A DNA stretch of 64,000 bases, taken from contig JBAZFO010000003.1 of assembly GCA_041653315.1 (NCBI GenBank), positions 1 through 64,000 on the forward strand, in the 5' to 3' direction. This DNA comes from Candidatus Micrarchaeia archaeon (GTDB taxonomy: Archaea; Micrarchaeota; Micrarchaeia; Anstonellales; JAHKLY01). The notes beneath the pieces are model-generated. The model searched no databases, was not told the DNA's origin, and worked only from the letters and a program-made list of their open reading frames with translations. Of this stretch, positions 1 through 9,650 are shown piece after piece (position 1 is the first letter of the stretch; each line of letters starts with the position of its first letter). The translations under genes were made by a program, and so were the position numbers.

Positions 1-236
1 CAATTAAATTTGTTTCATCAATTACACATAATGCTGCTTCACATGTGTAAATATCTTGCATAATATTTGCTCCTTCACAATAATTATTATCCAATAAATT
101 ACAATTTTGAGTTTCAGTTGTTTCAATAGAACATTCATAATCAACACAAACACCTTCGTCATGCATTATTGAATCTTCTAAACAATAATTTGCATCATAT
201 TCATTACAATCTTCATCAATCATACATTCTACACAT
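1..236 (-). repeat. Distal copy of in-frame Cys-rich repeat
   Basis: Bases 1-236 closely resemble 658-893, with an offset of 657 bp (219 codons). The repeat therefore lies in the coding frame and represents a duplicated protein module. The near-identity at DNA level suggests recent duplication or gene conversion. More copies may lie beyond the window edge. Confidence 0.8.
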
Positions 237-1459
237 CTTTCATCATTTGTACTTATTGTGTATTCAATACATTCATTATCAGTACATGTACAATCATCTT
301 CACATGTATTAGAAACATCTGAATATTCATACCAATCATTACCTACACATCCACTTAAATCAGTACAAATTGTGTTTTCACAATTGTGTTCTGCATCACA
401 TTCTGCTGAACAATCATCAACTGAACATTCATGTGTTAAATCAATTGTTCCTAATGTACATGAATCTATATCTTCATTACACATAGAAGTAAATCCTGCA
501 AAATAATCCCATGTAAATGAGTTTGCATCAGGATTGTTTAAGCATGTTGCAATTCCTGCCAGGTTGTTAGCTTCACAATTTATTGGTGTTCCTGCAACGC
601 AAGCAGCTGCTTCACATGTTTCTGCTCCGTTACAATATAAATCATCATTACAATTTTCAATTAAATTTGTTTCATCAATTACACATGATGCTGCTTCACA
701 TGTGTAAATATCTTGTATAATGTTTGTTTCTTCACAATAATTATTATCTAATAAATTACAATTTTGTGTTTCTGTTGTTTCAGCTTCGCATGCATATGCT
801 ACACATCTGCCTTCATCATGCATGACTAAATCTCCTACACAATAATCTGCATCATATGAATTACAGTCTTCATTTGTTAAACATTCAAACCCAAAAATAT
901 ATCTATATTCAAATATTTTTTCAGTACCAAATTGATTTTTTAATGTTAATGTTAACCAGTGTTCTCCAGGAGTTAAGTCAGGAACAGGAATAGTTAATTT
1001 AGAGAATTCAATTTCACTCGCTCTTCCTCCCCCAACATACCCTTCCCAGGTATAATGATAAACAAATACTTCTTCTACATCAAAATAGATATTATTTGGA
1101 AATTCAATTTGTGAATTATTTATGGGATTAACTAAAAGAACAACAGGATCACTAACACTAATTTTTTCAAGATTTGACTCTGATATCTCTGTTTTTAAAT
1201 CTGAAATCTTAATATTAATCCCTACAGAACGATCTTCTGTTTTTCTTTTATCATTTTGATAACCATTACTTTCAACAGAAACTATTTTTATCCCTCTAGA
1301 ATTATCAATTGACGAAGAGAAACTATTAGGCTCTTTTATGCCCATAAATGAGGCCTCTTGAAAACTAATTAAAACCCCAGTCAATAATATAAATATAAAA
1401 ATTGATATGTATATTGATTTAAAACAAAAAAACTTATTTACATCTAGTAAATTTTTCAT
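1..1459 (-). CDS. Cysteine-rich secreted repeat protein (C-terminus beyond window)
   Basis: The frame is open from an ATG at 1459 to the window edge (at least 486 residues), so the C-terminus is missing. Residues about 12-34 form a hydrophobic signal or anchor segment, followed by a Ser-rich stretch and a beta-rich region containing a Gly-Gly-Gly turn. From about residue 185 onward the protein is packed with Cys in patterns such as CNxLDxNYCE and YTCEAAxCV, typical of disulfide-stabilised extracellular domains. A block of about 79 residues recurs after 219 residues. It is probably a cell-surface or secreted structural or adhesive protein; I cannot assign a family. It is transcribed divergently from the sua5-like gene. 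Confidence 0.8.
   Translation of the reverse strand, partial: MKNLLDVNKFFCFKSIYISIFIFILLTGVLISFQEASFMGIKEPNSFSSSIDNSRGIKIVSVESNGYQNDKRKTEDRSVGINIKISDLKTEISESNLEKISVSDPVVLLVNPINNSQIEFPNNIYFDVEEVFVYHYTWEGYVGGGRASEIEFSKLTIPVPDLTPGEHWLTLTLKNQFGTEKIFEYRYIFGFECLTNEDCNSYDADYCVGDLVMHDEGRCVAYACEAETTETQNCNLLDNNYCEETNIIQDIYTCEAASCVIDETNLIENCNDDLYCNGAETCEAAACVAGTPINCEANNLAGIATCLNNPDANSFTWDYFAGFTSMCNEDIDSCTLGTIDLTHECSVDDCSAECDAEHNCENTICTDLSGCVGNDWYEYSDVSNTCEDDCTCTDNECIEYTISTNDERCVECMIDEDCNEYDANYCLEDSIMHDEGVCVDYECSIETTETQNCNLLDNNYCEGANIMQDIYTCEAALCVIDETNLI
658..893 (-). repeat. Proximal copy of in-frame Cys-rich repeat
   Basis: This is the partner of bases 1-236, exactly 657 bp away. Both copies encode the QDIYTCEAA and CNLLDNNYCEE type segments with only scattered differences. 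Confidence 0.8.
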
Positions 1460-1591
1460 ATTATTCCCCCCCACAAACTAATTTTTATACTATTCTTATA
1501 ATAATATTACAAAATGCTTTTAAATCTAGTGGGTATTTATGTAATTAGATAAATACCAAAATATGTAAAAACACACAAAATCGGGATTAGT

Positions 1592-2170
1592 ATGCAAATA
1601 AAAAATAATGATGACTATAAAACAGCATTAGAATTAGCATCAAATATAATACTCAATGGAGGTATTATTTTATATCCAACAGATACAGTTTATGGATTAG
1701 GATGTAATGGATTAAATTTAAAAGCTGTTGAAAAAATTAATAAAATAAAACAAATAACTGAATTTAAACCTATATCTGCTTTATTTGGGCATATAGAAAT
1801 AGCAAAACAATACTGTAATATAAACGAAGAACAGGAAAAAATTTTAAAAAAATATCTACCCGGGCCATATACTTTTATTTTACCTTTAAAAAAAGCAATT
1901 CCCCTATCTAATAATAACACTTTGGGAATACGAATACCAAATAATAAATTTTGTATAGATTTAGGAAAATTATTAAAAATTCCTATAGCTTCAACAAGTG
2001 CGAATTTAACAGGTGAAAAACCACCAATAAACATATCAGAGGTTACTATAAAAAAGAAAGTGGATCTAATAATTGACCAAGGAGAATGTAATGAAAAAGA
2101 ATCTTCAACTATAGTAGATCTAATAAATAACAAAATAATAAGACAGGGAAAAGCAGAGTTTAAATTTTAA
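1592..2170 (+). CDS. sua5: Sua5/YciO/YrdC L-threonylcarbamoyladenylate synthase
   Basis: This enzyme makes threonylcarbamoyl-AMP from threonine, bicarbonate and ATP, the first step of t6A37 modification of ANN-decoding tRNAs. The 192 residues cover only the YrdC domain, so it is the short TsaC-like form without the Sua5 C-terminal domain. Visible family motifs are YPTDTVYGLG (about 29-38), the Lys-rich substrate region KQITEFKP, PGPYTFIL, LGIRIP and TSANLTGE. A TATA-like CTTTTAAAT lies well upstream of the ATG. It is divergent from the Cys-rich protein and is followed by idi in the same direction. Confidence 0.93.
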   Translation: MQIKNNDDYKTALELASNIILNGGIILYPTDTVYGLGCNGLNLKAVEKINKIKQITEFKPISALFGHIEIAKQYCNINEEQEKILKKYLPGPYTFILPLKKAIPLSNNNTLGIRIPNNKFCIDLGKLLKIPIASTSANLTGEKPPINISEVTIKKKVDLIIDQGECNEKESSTIVDLINNKIIRQGKAEFKF

Positions 2171-2205
2171 GAAAGTAATAAAAATAATGCTTTTAAAATA
2201 AACTT

Positions 2206-2727
2206 ATGAAAAAGGTAATATTAGTAGATAAAAATAATAATGAAATAGGAGAAGAAGAAAAGCAAAAAGCACATTTAGAAGGAAAACTTCATAGAGCTTT
2301 TTCTATTTTGGTTTTTAACAGTAAAAAAGAACTATTAATCCACAAAAGAGAAAGCAGCAAATATCATTCAGGAGGATTATGGACAAATACAGTATGCAGT
2401 CATCCAAAACCAAAAGAGAAAATAGAAGATGCAGTTCATAGAAGATTAAAAGAAGAAATGGGATTTGATACAGAACTTAAAGAGATAGGACAATTTATTT
2501 ATAAAACAAAAATAAAAGACTTAACAGAACACGAATTAGATTATGTATTTTTAGGTTTTTCGGATAAAAAACCAAATCCAGATCCAAAAGAAATTGAAGA
2601 TTATATGTATTTATCACTAGAAGATTTAAAAAAAGATATGAAAATTAATCCAAATAAATACACTTTTTGGTTTAAAATAATTATAAAAGATTATGAAAAA
2701 GAAATAAATACCTTTATAAACTCATAA
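2206..2727 (+). CDS. idi: Isopentenyl-diphosphate delta-isomerase, type I (Nudix)
   Basis: Interconverts IPP and DMAPP, the starter units for archaeal isoprenoid lipids. The 173-residue protein has the type I signature: catalytic Cys in TNTVCSHP (about 64-71), a Nudix-like helix with RRLKEEMGF (about 88-96), and the catalytic Glu context EHELDYVF (about 110-117). A TATA-like CTTTTAAAATAA directly precedes the ATG, suggesting a leaderless or near-leaderless transcript. Most archaea use the unrelated type II (Fni) enzyme, so the type I form is a notable lineage trait or a transfer from bacteria. Confidence 0.93.
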   Translation: MKKVILVDKNNNEIGEEEKQKAHLEGKLHRAFSILVFNSKKELLIHKRESSKYHSGGLWTNTVCSHPKPKEKIEDAVHRRLKEEMGFDTELKEIGQFIYKTKIKDLTEHELDYVFLGFSDKKPNPDPKEIEDYMYLSLEDLKKDMKINPNKYTFWFKIIIKDYEKEINTFINS

Positions 2728-2801
2728 ATGAATAATAAAATAAAGAGAAACAAAAATTAGTGAATAAATAATGCTTATTTTGTTTTAAAATGGTGAAAAA
2801 T

Positions 2802-4016
2802 ATGACAATGGAATTATTGAGTAAAAAAACAGTCCATTCATTAAAAGAAATGGGTTATGAAAATTTAACAGAAGTGCAAAAAAAAGTTATTCCTAGAATT
2901 ATTGAAGGAAAAGAAGTTATTTGCAGAAGTAAAACAGGCACTGGAAAAACAGCTGCTTTTGGTATTGGGCTAATTGAAAGAATAGTAGAAAAAAAATCAA
3001 AAAAAGGATTAGTTATTACTCCAACAAGAGAACTAGCAGTGCAAGTAGCAAAAGAAGTATATAAAATAGGTAAAGGAAATAGAATAAATGTAATCACTAT
3101 TTATGGTGGCGTAAGTATTGAAAATCAAATAAATGATTTAAAAAGAAGACCTGAAATTGTAGTCGCAACACCAGGTAGATTATTAGATTTAATTAATAGG
3201 CGAGAAATTGAACCAAAAGAATTTGATGTAGTAATTTTAGATGAAGCAGATATAATGCTTGATATGGGATTTATTGATGATATTGATAAAGTTCTGAGTA
3301 AAATTAAACCAAAACCATTAATTGAATTATTTTCAGCAACAGTAGATAAAGAAATTCTGAATATTGCAGAAAAATATATGAAAGATTATGAATTTATAGA
3401 AATGTCAGATATGGGAAAACCAATAGAAATCACTGAAAAAATAATAGATGTTACTCAAAAGGAAAAATTTGGTGCATTATTAGATATTATATTCGAGGAT
3501 AAAAATAGAAAAACTTTGATATTTTTAAATACTAAACGCGGAGTTGAAAGAATTGCAGAAAAAATAGAACAAAAAAGATTCAGAGTAGGAACTTTACATG
3601 GAAATATGTCTCAAAATAAAAGAGAATTTGTTTTAAGAGAATTTAAACAAAATAAAATAGATATTTTAATAGCAACAGATGTAGCAGCAAGAGGAATACA
3701 TATAGATAATGTAGATCTAGTTATTAATTTTGACTTAGCTAAAACTGCTAAGACTCACTTACATAGAATAGGAAGAACTGGAAGAATGAATCAAAAAGGT
3801 TGTGCAATATCTTTTAATACAACAAATGAAATAAGACGTGAATATATTGGATACCTGCCTCCTGTACAAAGCGAAACGTATTCATATGAAAGCAGAGGAG
3901 AAAATAAAGAAAACAGAAAAAATAGGCCAGTTTATGATAATAAAGATAATAGAAAAAAAAATAATAAAAAAAGAGAGTTTACAAGACAATACGGCGATCC
4001 AAATTATAGAGATTAA
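2802..4016 (+). CDS. DEAD-box ATP-dependent RNA helicase
   Basis: A superfamily 2 RNA helicase that unwinds or remodels RNA using ATP. The core motifs appear in order: Q-motif region NLTEVQ, Walker A SKTGTGKTAAF, PTRELAVQ, TPGRLLDL, DEAD in ILDEADIMLDMGF, SAT in FSATV, then ATDVAARGIH and HRIGRTGR. A lysine/arginine/asparagine-rich tail of about 45 residues follows the core and probably binds RNA. I prefer the ATG at 2802 because GGTGA sits just upstream; an in-frame ATG lies at 2790. The 3' end overlaps that of the convergent XPD-like gene by 4 bp. Confidence 0.93.
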   Translation: MTMELLSKKTVHSLKEMGYENLTEVQKKVIPRIIEGKEVICRSKTGTGKTAAFGIGLIERIVEKKSKKGLVITPTRELAVQVAKEVYKIGKGNRINVITIYGGVSIENQINDLKRRPEIVVATPGRLLDLINRREIEPKEFDVVILDEADIMLDMGFIDDIDKVLSKIKPKPLIELFSATVDKEILNIAEKYMKDYEFIEMSDMGKPIEITEKIIDVTQKEKFGALLDIIFEDKNRKTLIFLNTKRGVERIAEKIEQKRFRVGTLHGNMSQNKREFVLREFKQNKIDILIATDVAARGIHIDNVDLVINFDLAKTAKTHLHRIGRTGRMNQKGCAISFNTTNEIRREYIGYLPPVQSETYSYESRGENKENRKNRPVYDNKDNRKKNNKKREFTRQYGDPNYRD

Positions 4017-5830
4017 AAATTAAAAAAATCATCTAAATGTTTAATTATATAATCTGAAGGGAAGTATTGAAAATCCTTTGGGAAATATTGCTTATATTTT
4101 TCCCAATTAAATCTTTCATCTAATAATACGATAGCACATTTATCTGTTTCGCTTCTTATTCCCCTGCCTGCAGATTGTAAAACTTTATTTACTGCAGGAA
4201 TCATATAAGTATATTCATTTCCTTTTCCTTGACCAAATTTAATATCAAAATAAGATACTAAATTCTTTTTTTCTAAAGAAGGAGGAGCTAATGGAATTCC
4301 TACTATAACAATTCCTTGAAGAGAATTATTTTCAAAATCAATACCTTCTGAAAAAGACCCTTTTTGTACACCTAACAAGGTTAAATTATTCTTTTTATGC
4401 ATATTTTCTAAAACTATTTTTTTGTCCTCTTTTTTCCATTCTGAAGATTCTAAAATTAACTCTTTAGTTGAATCTATATATTTAGAAACATTCTCCATTA
4501 ATTTATATGAAGGAAAAAAAACTGCGGTATTATGAGGTATACATTCAATTACTTCTGCAATTGCATTTCCCATTTTTTTAAATTCTTCTTCATTTCTCTT
4601 ATGATATACAGTTGATAAAATATTAGAAGATAAAATAAGCCTATTCTCTTTTGGAAAAGGCGAGATATACTCTTTAAGTTCTCTATTTTCAATACCTAAA
4701 ATGTCTGCATAAACTTCTGGGGGATACAAAGTTCCACTCATTAATATTGATGCATGAACAGAAGAAAAAATAGGTTGCGTAATATCTGAAGGATCAAGTG
4801 GAAATAAAGAGATTTCATCTTCTTTTATTATTCTTAATACATGTTCATTATCTTCTTTCCAAGAATAGAAAAAATTCAACATGCTTGTTAAAGATAAAAA
4901 CTCAAATTCATTTTCTTTTTTAGAACTTGCATATACTTCTGTTTGTTCAAGTCTACTTATAAAACTATTAAAATCAAATTCAGAAACAAATGAGTTTTTA
5001 AATAACTCATTTATTTCATCCAACAACTCTTGTTTTTCTATAATTTTTTCTTGTCTACTCCCCAATAAATTAAAAATATTCTTTAAAGAATCAAATGCCC
5101 TAGATAAAACAGGATCTGGAGCATATTCTTTTAATTCTTTTTTACAATTTGAGATTAAATTTTTAGATAAAGTAAATGTCATTAATTCTCTAGCTCTTTC
5201 TGGAAGATTATGCGCTTCATCAACAATTAAAATTATATCTTCCAAACCAATATTCATTTTAGACAAAACAATATTTTTTATCATTGAATCAAAAATATAA
5301 TTATAATCACAAACTAATACATCTGCATCTGCAATTAATTTTGATTCTGCTGAATGTGGACATGCAGAAAATTGTTTACAAATTTGTTTTGCTTCTTCTA
5401 CATGATAAATATCTTCCTTTAATGCCATTAAAGCAAAACCTTTTACATATGCATAAGGACATTTTTTAGATTTTATTTGATGATAACAAAAAGAATCAAA
5501 ATCATTTCTTTTCATATCTTTTGATTCTTGCAATAAACACATCTGTTGTTTATTTATTATATCTGCAACAACTAATTCAACATTGTGTTTTTCTTTTATT
5601 AATTTTAAAGTATTTATTGCTATGGTATGTTGAGAATGTCTTGAAGTTGTAAAAATAACTTTTTTATTAAATTCTTTTGCATATTCTAAAACTGCACTTA
5701 AAACAGCTGCTGTTTTTCCTATACCAGTTGGCGCATATGCCAATAAATTAGTTCCTTTATAACACGCTTCTTTACAGTCTTCATAAAATTGTTTTTGAAC
5801 TGGTCTTATCTCATCAAAAGGAAAAAACAT
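4013..5830 (-). CDS. XPD/Rad3-like Fe-S DNA helicase
   Basis: A 605-residue superfamily 2 helicase of the XPD/Rad3/DinG group, likely acting in DNA repair. Visible motifs are Walker A APTGIGKTAAV (about 33-43), the DEAH box VDEAHNLP (about 202-209), MSGTL, GSFSEGIDF and QSAGRGIRS near the C-terminus. Cys residues near 98, 114, 123 and 149/155 match the 4Fe-4S domain inserted after helicase motif Ia. Only 12 bp separate it from the dph2 stop on the same strand, so the two are probably co-transcribed from the dph2 promoter. Confidence 0.92.
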   Translation of the reverse strand: MFFPFDEIRPVQKQFYEDCKEACYKGTNLLAYAPTGIGKTAAVLSAVLEYAKEFNKKVIFTTSRHSQHTIAINTLKLIKEKHNVELVVADIINKQQMCLLQESKDMKRNDFDSFCYHQIKSKKCPYAYVKGFALMALKEDIYHVEEAKQICKQFSACPHSAESKLIADADVLVCDYNYIFDSMIKNIVLSKMNIGLEDIILIVDEAHNLPERARELMTFTLSKNLISNCKKELKEYAPDPVLSRAFDSLKNIFNLLGSRQEKIIEKQELLDEINELFKNSFVSEFDFNSFISRLEQTEVYASSKKENEFEFLSLTSMLNFFYSWKEDNEHVLRIIKEDEISLFPLDPSDITQPIFSSVHASILMSGTLYPPEVYADILGIENRELKEYISPFPKENRLILSSNILSTVYHKRNEEEFKKMGNAIAEVIECIPHNTAVFFPSYKLMENVSKYIDSTKELILESSEWKKEDKKIVLENMHKKNNLTLLGVQKGSFSEGIDFENNSLQGIVIVGIPLAPPSLEKKNLVSYFDIKFGQGKGNEYTYMIPAVNKVLQSAGRGIRSETDKCAIVLLDERFNWEKYKQYFPKDFQYFPSDYIIKHLDDFFNF

Positions 5831-5842
5831 ATCTACACCATT

Positions 5843-6736
5843 TTATAATATTTCTAATAATTCATCTATTCTACTTAGATTAATAATCGGTTTTTGAAAT
5901 CTTTCGTAATCTTCTATTAATCTAGGGCATGCTGTATTTATATATGCATCAAAAATATTAAAATTCTGTAAAGCAATTGAATTAATTTCATTACATATTA
6001 GAATTACTGCTTGTTTTCCTTTTTCTTCTAATTTCTTTTTAGCTTCTTCTGCGCCTTGTAAATTAAATTGCCCTATTTTTGTTGAAACTAAAATACCAAA
6101 GGTTTTAGCTTCACTTGATTTTAATAAAGCACCTTGTAATTTTTTATTATATACTTGTATTTCATCATTTACTTTTTTGAACTCTCCATTTATTGGATTT
6201 ATAATAAAAACAGGAATTTCATAATTTAAAGTTAAATAATGAAATTTTCCTCCTCCAATATATAAAACACACTCTATTTTATCTAATATTTCACCTACTG
6301 CTCCAGTATCACATCCTAAAATTTGTCCTTTATAAAAACATTTTGGTCCTTTTCCCATAAAAACTTCCTTATGATTTTTTTTTAATAATTGTTTTATTTC
6401 ATCTAATTGGTGAATATGCTGAACAGTTGTTATTAAACCTATTTTTTTGAAATTTTTTATTCTACCTAAATGTTTTTTTATAATTTCTAAATCTATATCT
6501 TGGTGATACTCTTTATATTCAACTTGTATCTTTGTTTTTATACCTACAAAAGGCGCATGGCCATAATGAATTATTTTATCTGCTTTTACTTTTTCAGCTT
6601 CTTCAATAGCTAAATCACAAGCACCATAACAGCTTGCACTGGATATAAATACTTCATTACCTTGATTTTCTAATATTTTCTGCTCCTCAAGCGCTTTTGA
6701 TTTAAGCCCTTCTGGAAACTGTAATAATATGCGCAT
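5843..6736 (-). CDS. dph2: Diphthamide biosynthesis protein Dph2
   Basis: Radical enzyme that transfers a 3-amino-3-carboxypropyl group from SAM to the target histidine of elongation factor 2, the first step of diphthamide synthesis. Archaeal Dph2 works as a homodimer with a 4Fe-4S cluster held by three Cys, one per domain. All three are visible: SCYGACD (about 35-41), ILGCD (about 139-143) and NTACPRL (about 267-273). The length of 297 residues is slightly short for the family. Its promoter region contains the first copy of the 33-bp repeat at 6758-6790, with a TTTTTAAAT TATA-like box about 25 bp from the ATG. Confidence 0.93.
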   Translation of the reverse strand: MRILLQFPEGLKSKALEEQKILENQGNEVFISSASCYGACDLAIEEAEKVKADKIIHYGHAPFVGIKTKIQVEYKEYHQDIDLEIIKKHLGRIKNFKKIGLITTVQHIHQLDEIKQLLKKNHKEVFMGKGPKCFYKGQILGCDTGAVGEILDKIECVLYIGGGKFHYLTLNYEIPVFIINPINGEFKKVNDEIQVYNKKLQGALLKSSEAKTFGILVSTKIGQFNLQGAEEAKKKLEEKGKQAVILICNEINSIALQNFNIFDAYINTACPRLIEDYERFQKPIINLSRIDELLEIL

Positions 6737-6757
6737 GTTAAGAATTTAGAGGGTTTT

Positions 6758-6790
6758 ATTTAAAAAGGCTTTTAGAGAGTACATTTCCGG
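6758..6790 (-). repeat. 33-bp direct repeat, copy 1 (dph2 promoter side)
   Basis: Identical over 33 bp to 9135-9167. Read on the minus strand it begins CCGGAAATGTACTCTCT and ends in an A/T tract that includes the likely dph2 TATA box. It ends exactly at the base before the stop codon of the restriction endonuclease gene (stop at 6791-6793). The two copies flank the restriction-modification pair in direct orientation. Confidence 0.85.
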
Positions 6791-7726
6791 TTAAATATCT
6801 TTAAATAATCTTTTTAATCCTACGGTGTTTACAAAAAAATTATTTTTATTATTTAAATGGGATTTAATATCCTCTTTTTGTCTTGAAATTTTATTATTAA
6901 ATGAATCTTCAATAAAATAATTAAAATAAATTCCATCTATAAAAGAAACATAATGAACACATTTATTTTTTTCAGAATTTTTAATAAATGAGATTAATTC
7001 ACTTATTTGTTTATCTTGAGCACCACCACCTTCTTTTATGTGTTTTGCTTCAATTATAAAGAAGTGACTCTTTATTTTAAGAACCATGTCCGGTTCTTTA
7101 GATTGTTTTCCTTTTCCAAATTTATAACATATTTTATATTTTTTACAAAATTCATTAAATAATTTTTTATCTCCTTTATCTGGTAAAAAATAACTAATTT
7201 TATTTTCTTCAAATTTTTTAATATTTCGTGAATATTCAACTTTCATTTGTTTATTTAAAATTTCTTTAATCTTTTTTATACCTAAAACACTATTTTTACG
7301 TGAAGAACCAGAATCATAAAGTGCTTGAATAGTAATATTCGAATAACCTAATGAATCATAAATTTTCCTTCTTTTTTGACAATATTCATTAAGAATTTTT
7401 TCTAAAATTTCCCTCTTATTAGAAAGTTTTAAAAAAATAGAGTAAGAAATATCTAAAACCTTCCAAAAAGCAACAAATTCTGTATATTGTACTTTATTCA
7501 TTGAAAGAATTATTTTATATATCTCATCAGATATTTTAATGGCGGCTTTTTTGTCTTTTTCACACACCACACAATAACTTATTATTAATTCTCTTAATCT
7601 TTCAACTTTAATTAAAAACTCTCTATCCTCAACAATTAATTTATCTTGACAATAAAATTCATCAATAACTGGTTCTGTATTTTTTAAAGATAAATTCCAA
7701 TAAAATAAATTGTTTTTTAAAACCAT
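6791..7726 (-). CDS. Type II restriction endonuclease, PD-(D/E)xK fold (putative)
   Basis: A 311-residue protein immediately downstream of an adenine methyltransferase with 10 bp overlap, the usual layout of a type II restriction-modification pair. The C-terminal third holds a PD-(D/E)xK-like centre: EPDMVLKI (about 213-220) followed by FFIIEAKHIKEGGG (about 224-237). The Asp, Glu and Lys match the metal-binding and catalytic residues of this nuclease fold. The N-terminal half is helical and unassigned and could recognise DNA. The recognition sequence cannot be read from the gene. The ATG start overlaps the methyltransferase end. Confidence 0.75.
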   Translation of the reverse strand: MVLKNNLFYWNLSLKNTEPVIDEFYCQDKLIVEDREFLIKVERLRELIISYCVVCEKDKKAAIKISDEIYKIILSMNKVQYTEFVAFWKVLDISYSIFLKLSNKREILEKILNEYCQKRRKIYDSLGYSNITIQALYDSGSSRKNSVLGIKKIKEILNKQMKVEYSRNIKKFEENKISYFLPDKGDKKLFNEFCKKYKICYKFGKGKQSKEPDMVLKIKSHFFIIEAKHIKEGGGAQDKQISELISFIKNSEKNKCVHYVSFIDGIYFNYFIEDSFNNKISRQKEDIKSHLNNKNNFFVNTVGLKRLFKDI

Positions 7727-9114
7727 TGTTCAAGACCTCTTTTTATTTGTGGCTCTTCGATTGTTGCATATTCTTCTATTTGTGTAGAATCTTCTATATA
7801 TGTAGAAAGATCAGATAATGAAAAAGTTTGCATAAGGTTTTTAACTTGAGAAAGACCTAAATATTTTCTTATATAAGTTCCATTAGAATATTTATAGGTT
7901 GTCATAAATTCACTATCTGTGTTTTCTCTTAATTTATTAAGTAAATTATTAAATTCTTTGATTAGTTTTTTAGAATTGACGTCTGTTAAAGTTGGAGTTA
8001 AAAACATTTGAATAGGACAAGTTCTATAAGTAGCACCACTTATAAAAATACCATCAACTCCAAATACCTCTTGAATATTATAAATTCCTGCTTTTCCATC
8101 TATTGAACCTGTATCAACCGTTCTAATAAAAAAAGGATTAGATAAAATCTTTTTATATAAATAATCATTTACAAAAAACTCCTTTTTTAAATAACCTCTA
8201 GATGTGTATTTCTTTGAATCTAACAAAACAACTTTATTTTTTCCTAAATTTTCATTTATCTCATTTTCAGTAAGATAAAATGATATTGAAAAAGAATTGG
8301 TTTTTTTTATTTTTTTAGTATATTCATAAAATTCGAATCCTGCTCTAAAATGATTTTTATTTGAAAGTTTATAATGTCTTTTTTTAGTCTCACAATTAAT
8401 TTTTATTGCATCAAATTCTAATTTGGTATTAATCTTATCAGTTTTTTCAAAAAAACAAATTATTACATTTGTTCCTGTAAAATCAAATATTTTTTTTTCA
8501 AAAATTACTGCTTCATTTATATTATATCTACTAAGAAAATCATCCCTTATTTTATTTGAAACAACAGCACCAAATAAAAAATTAGACGGGATAATATAAA
8601 TCATATTTTTTAAATTATTTCTAAGATCATTAATTAATGCAATTTGATATAAATCTTGATATCCTTTATTTACACCTGTGAAAAGTTTTTGCTGTTCTTT
8701 ATTTTTTTCATGTTTAGAAATATAACCTAAATATAAATAAGGCGGATTAGTAATATGAAACACTGGTTTTTTGGAATTAAGCAAAAATTTTGGATAATTT
8801 TTAAGTGTATCTAATTGTAGAATGTTTTTTTCAGCAATTTCTTTAGGTATCCCGTAAGAAACTGCATTTTGGATTGATTTATCCACCATTTCCGATTGAA
8901 TATCAAAAAGATATATATTTGCTTTAAAAAATTCAATTCTTTTATCTTTTTCAATTTGTTCAAGAATTGGAAGAATTAAATTACCTTCACCTGCAAAAAG
9001 ATCAACCCAAATATAATCATTTAATTTATTTTTAATTTTAGGAAAAATAAATTTTTTGAAAATATTTACTGAAGTTAAATGTACTCCAAGATCCCTTCTC
9101 TTTCCTTTATCCAT
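7717..9114 (-). CDS. DNA adenine-N6 methyltransferase (type II R-M)
   Basis: A 465-residue SAM-dependent DNA methyltransferase. Motif I is DLFAGEGNLILP (about 39-50) and motif IV is TNPPYLYLG (about 122-130); NPPY is characteristic of N6-adenine enzymes. The C-terminal half probably carries the target recognition domain. It should protect host DNA from the endonuclease encoded immediately downstream with 10 bp overlap. The promoter region is the second copy of the 33-bp repeat (9135-9167), so the enzyme appears to be driven by a duplicate of the dph2 promoter. Confidence 0.9.
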   Translation of the reverse strand: MDKGKRRDLGVHLTSVNIFKKFIFPKIKNKLNDYIWVDLFAGEGNLILPILEQIEKDKRIEFFKANIYLFDIQSEMVDKSIQNAVSYGIPKEIAEKNILQLDTLKNYPKFLLNSKKPVFHITNPPYLYLGYISKHEKNKEQQKLFTGVNKGYQDLYQIALINDLRNNLKNMIYIIPSNFLFGAVVSNKIRDDFLSRYNINEAVIFEKKIFDFTGTNVIICFFEKTDKINTKLEFDAIKINCETKKRHYKLSNKNHFRAGFEFYEYTKKIKKTNSFSISFYLTENEINENLGKNKVVLLDSKKYTSRGYLKKEFFVNDYLYKKILSNPFFIRTVDTGSIDGKAGIYNIQEVFGVDGIFISGATYRTCPIQMFLTPTLTDVNSKKLIKEFNNLLNKLRENTDSEFMTTYKYSNGTYIRKYLGLSQVKNLMQTFSLSDLSTYIEDSTQIEEYATIEEPQIKRGLEQWF

Positions 9115-9134
9115 ATATTTATTAAAAAGTTTAA

Positions 9135-9167
9135 ATTTAAAAAGGCTTTTAGAGAGTACATTTCCGG
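9135..9167 (-). repeat. 33-bp direct repeat, copy 2
   Basis: Identical over 33 bp to 6758-6790. It lies 21 bp upstream of the methyltransferase ATG and ends 4 bp before the stop codon of the PIN pseudogene on its other side. Confidence 0.85.
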
Positions 9168-9171
9168 GTGT

Positions 9172-9650
9172 TTATACTTGTTTATATTTTGTATTAAAAA
9201 AATCTTTAGGATTTAATAATTTATTTTTTAATTTTTGAAAATATTTTTTATTCCAAGTTATAAAATAATCTGCTTCACTTTTAATAAAAGCATAATATTG
9301 CACCGAATCTTCATAATTAAAATTCATATCTTTAAGTGCTAATAATATCTCTTCAGTATTTAAGGAAATAACTTTCCAATTTGTATTTTTAAAAATAGTA
9401 AGACAAAATTCTCTGGATTTTTTATCTGCTTCTTTTTCAGATAATTCTTGTCCATGTTTATATACCGGTCTTTGTAATTTAAAAGATAAATAATTAGATA
9501 AAGAAAAAATAGTTCCTTCATGTATAATTATTTCAATTTATTTCTTTTTATTAAGTCTACTAATTTAACTGAATCACTTAATGTTTTTTCATTAAATAAG
9601 GTATAATTAACATAATCAAAAAAAATATTTTTATCTATATATAAACTCAT
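9172..9650 (-). pseudogene. PIN-domain (VapC-like) toxin, interrupted
   Basis: Translation from an ATG at 9650 that overlaps the antitoxin stop (ATGA arrangement) gives MSLYIDKNIFFDYVNY and runs about 36-40 codons. The frame is then interrupted near 9530-9542 by a premature stop or a one-base shift in an A/T-rich run. The rest continues to a stop at 9172, including HEGTIFSLSNYLSF, NFNYEDSVQYYAF and FITWNKKYF. These match PIN features: an early Asp, a mid Glu, and late Asp/Asn before the final strand. PIN toxins are ribonucleases. It is probably a decayed toxin; a sequencing error in the run is the main alternative. Confidence 0.65.
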
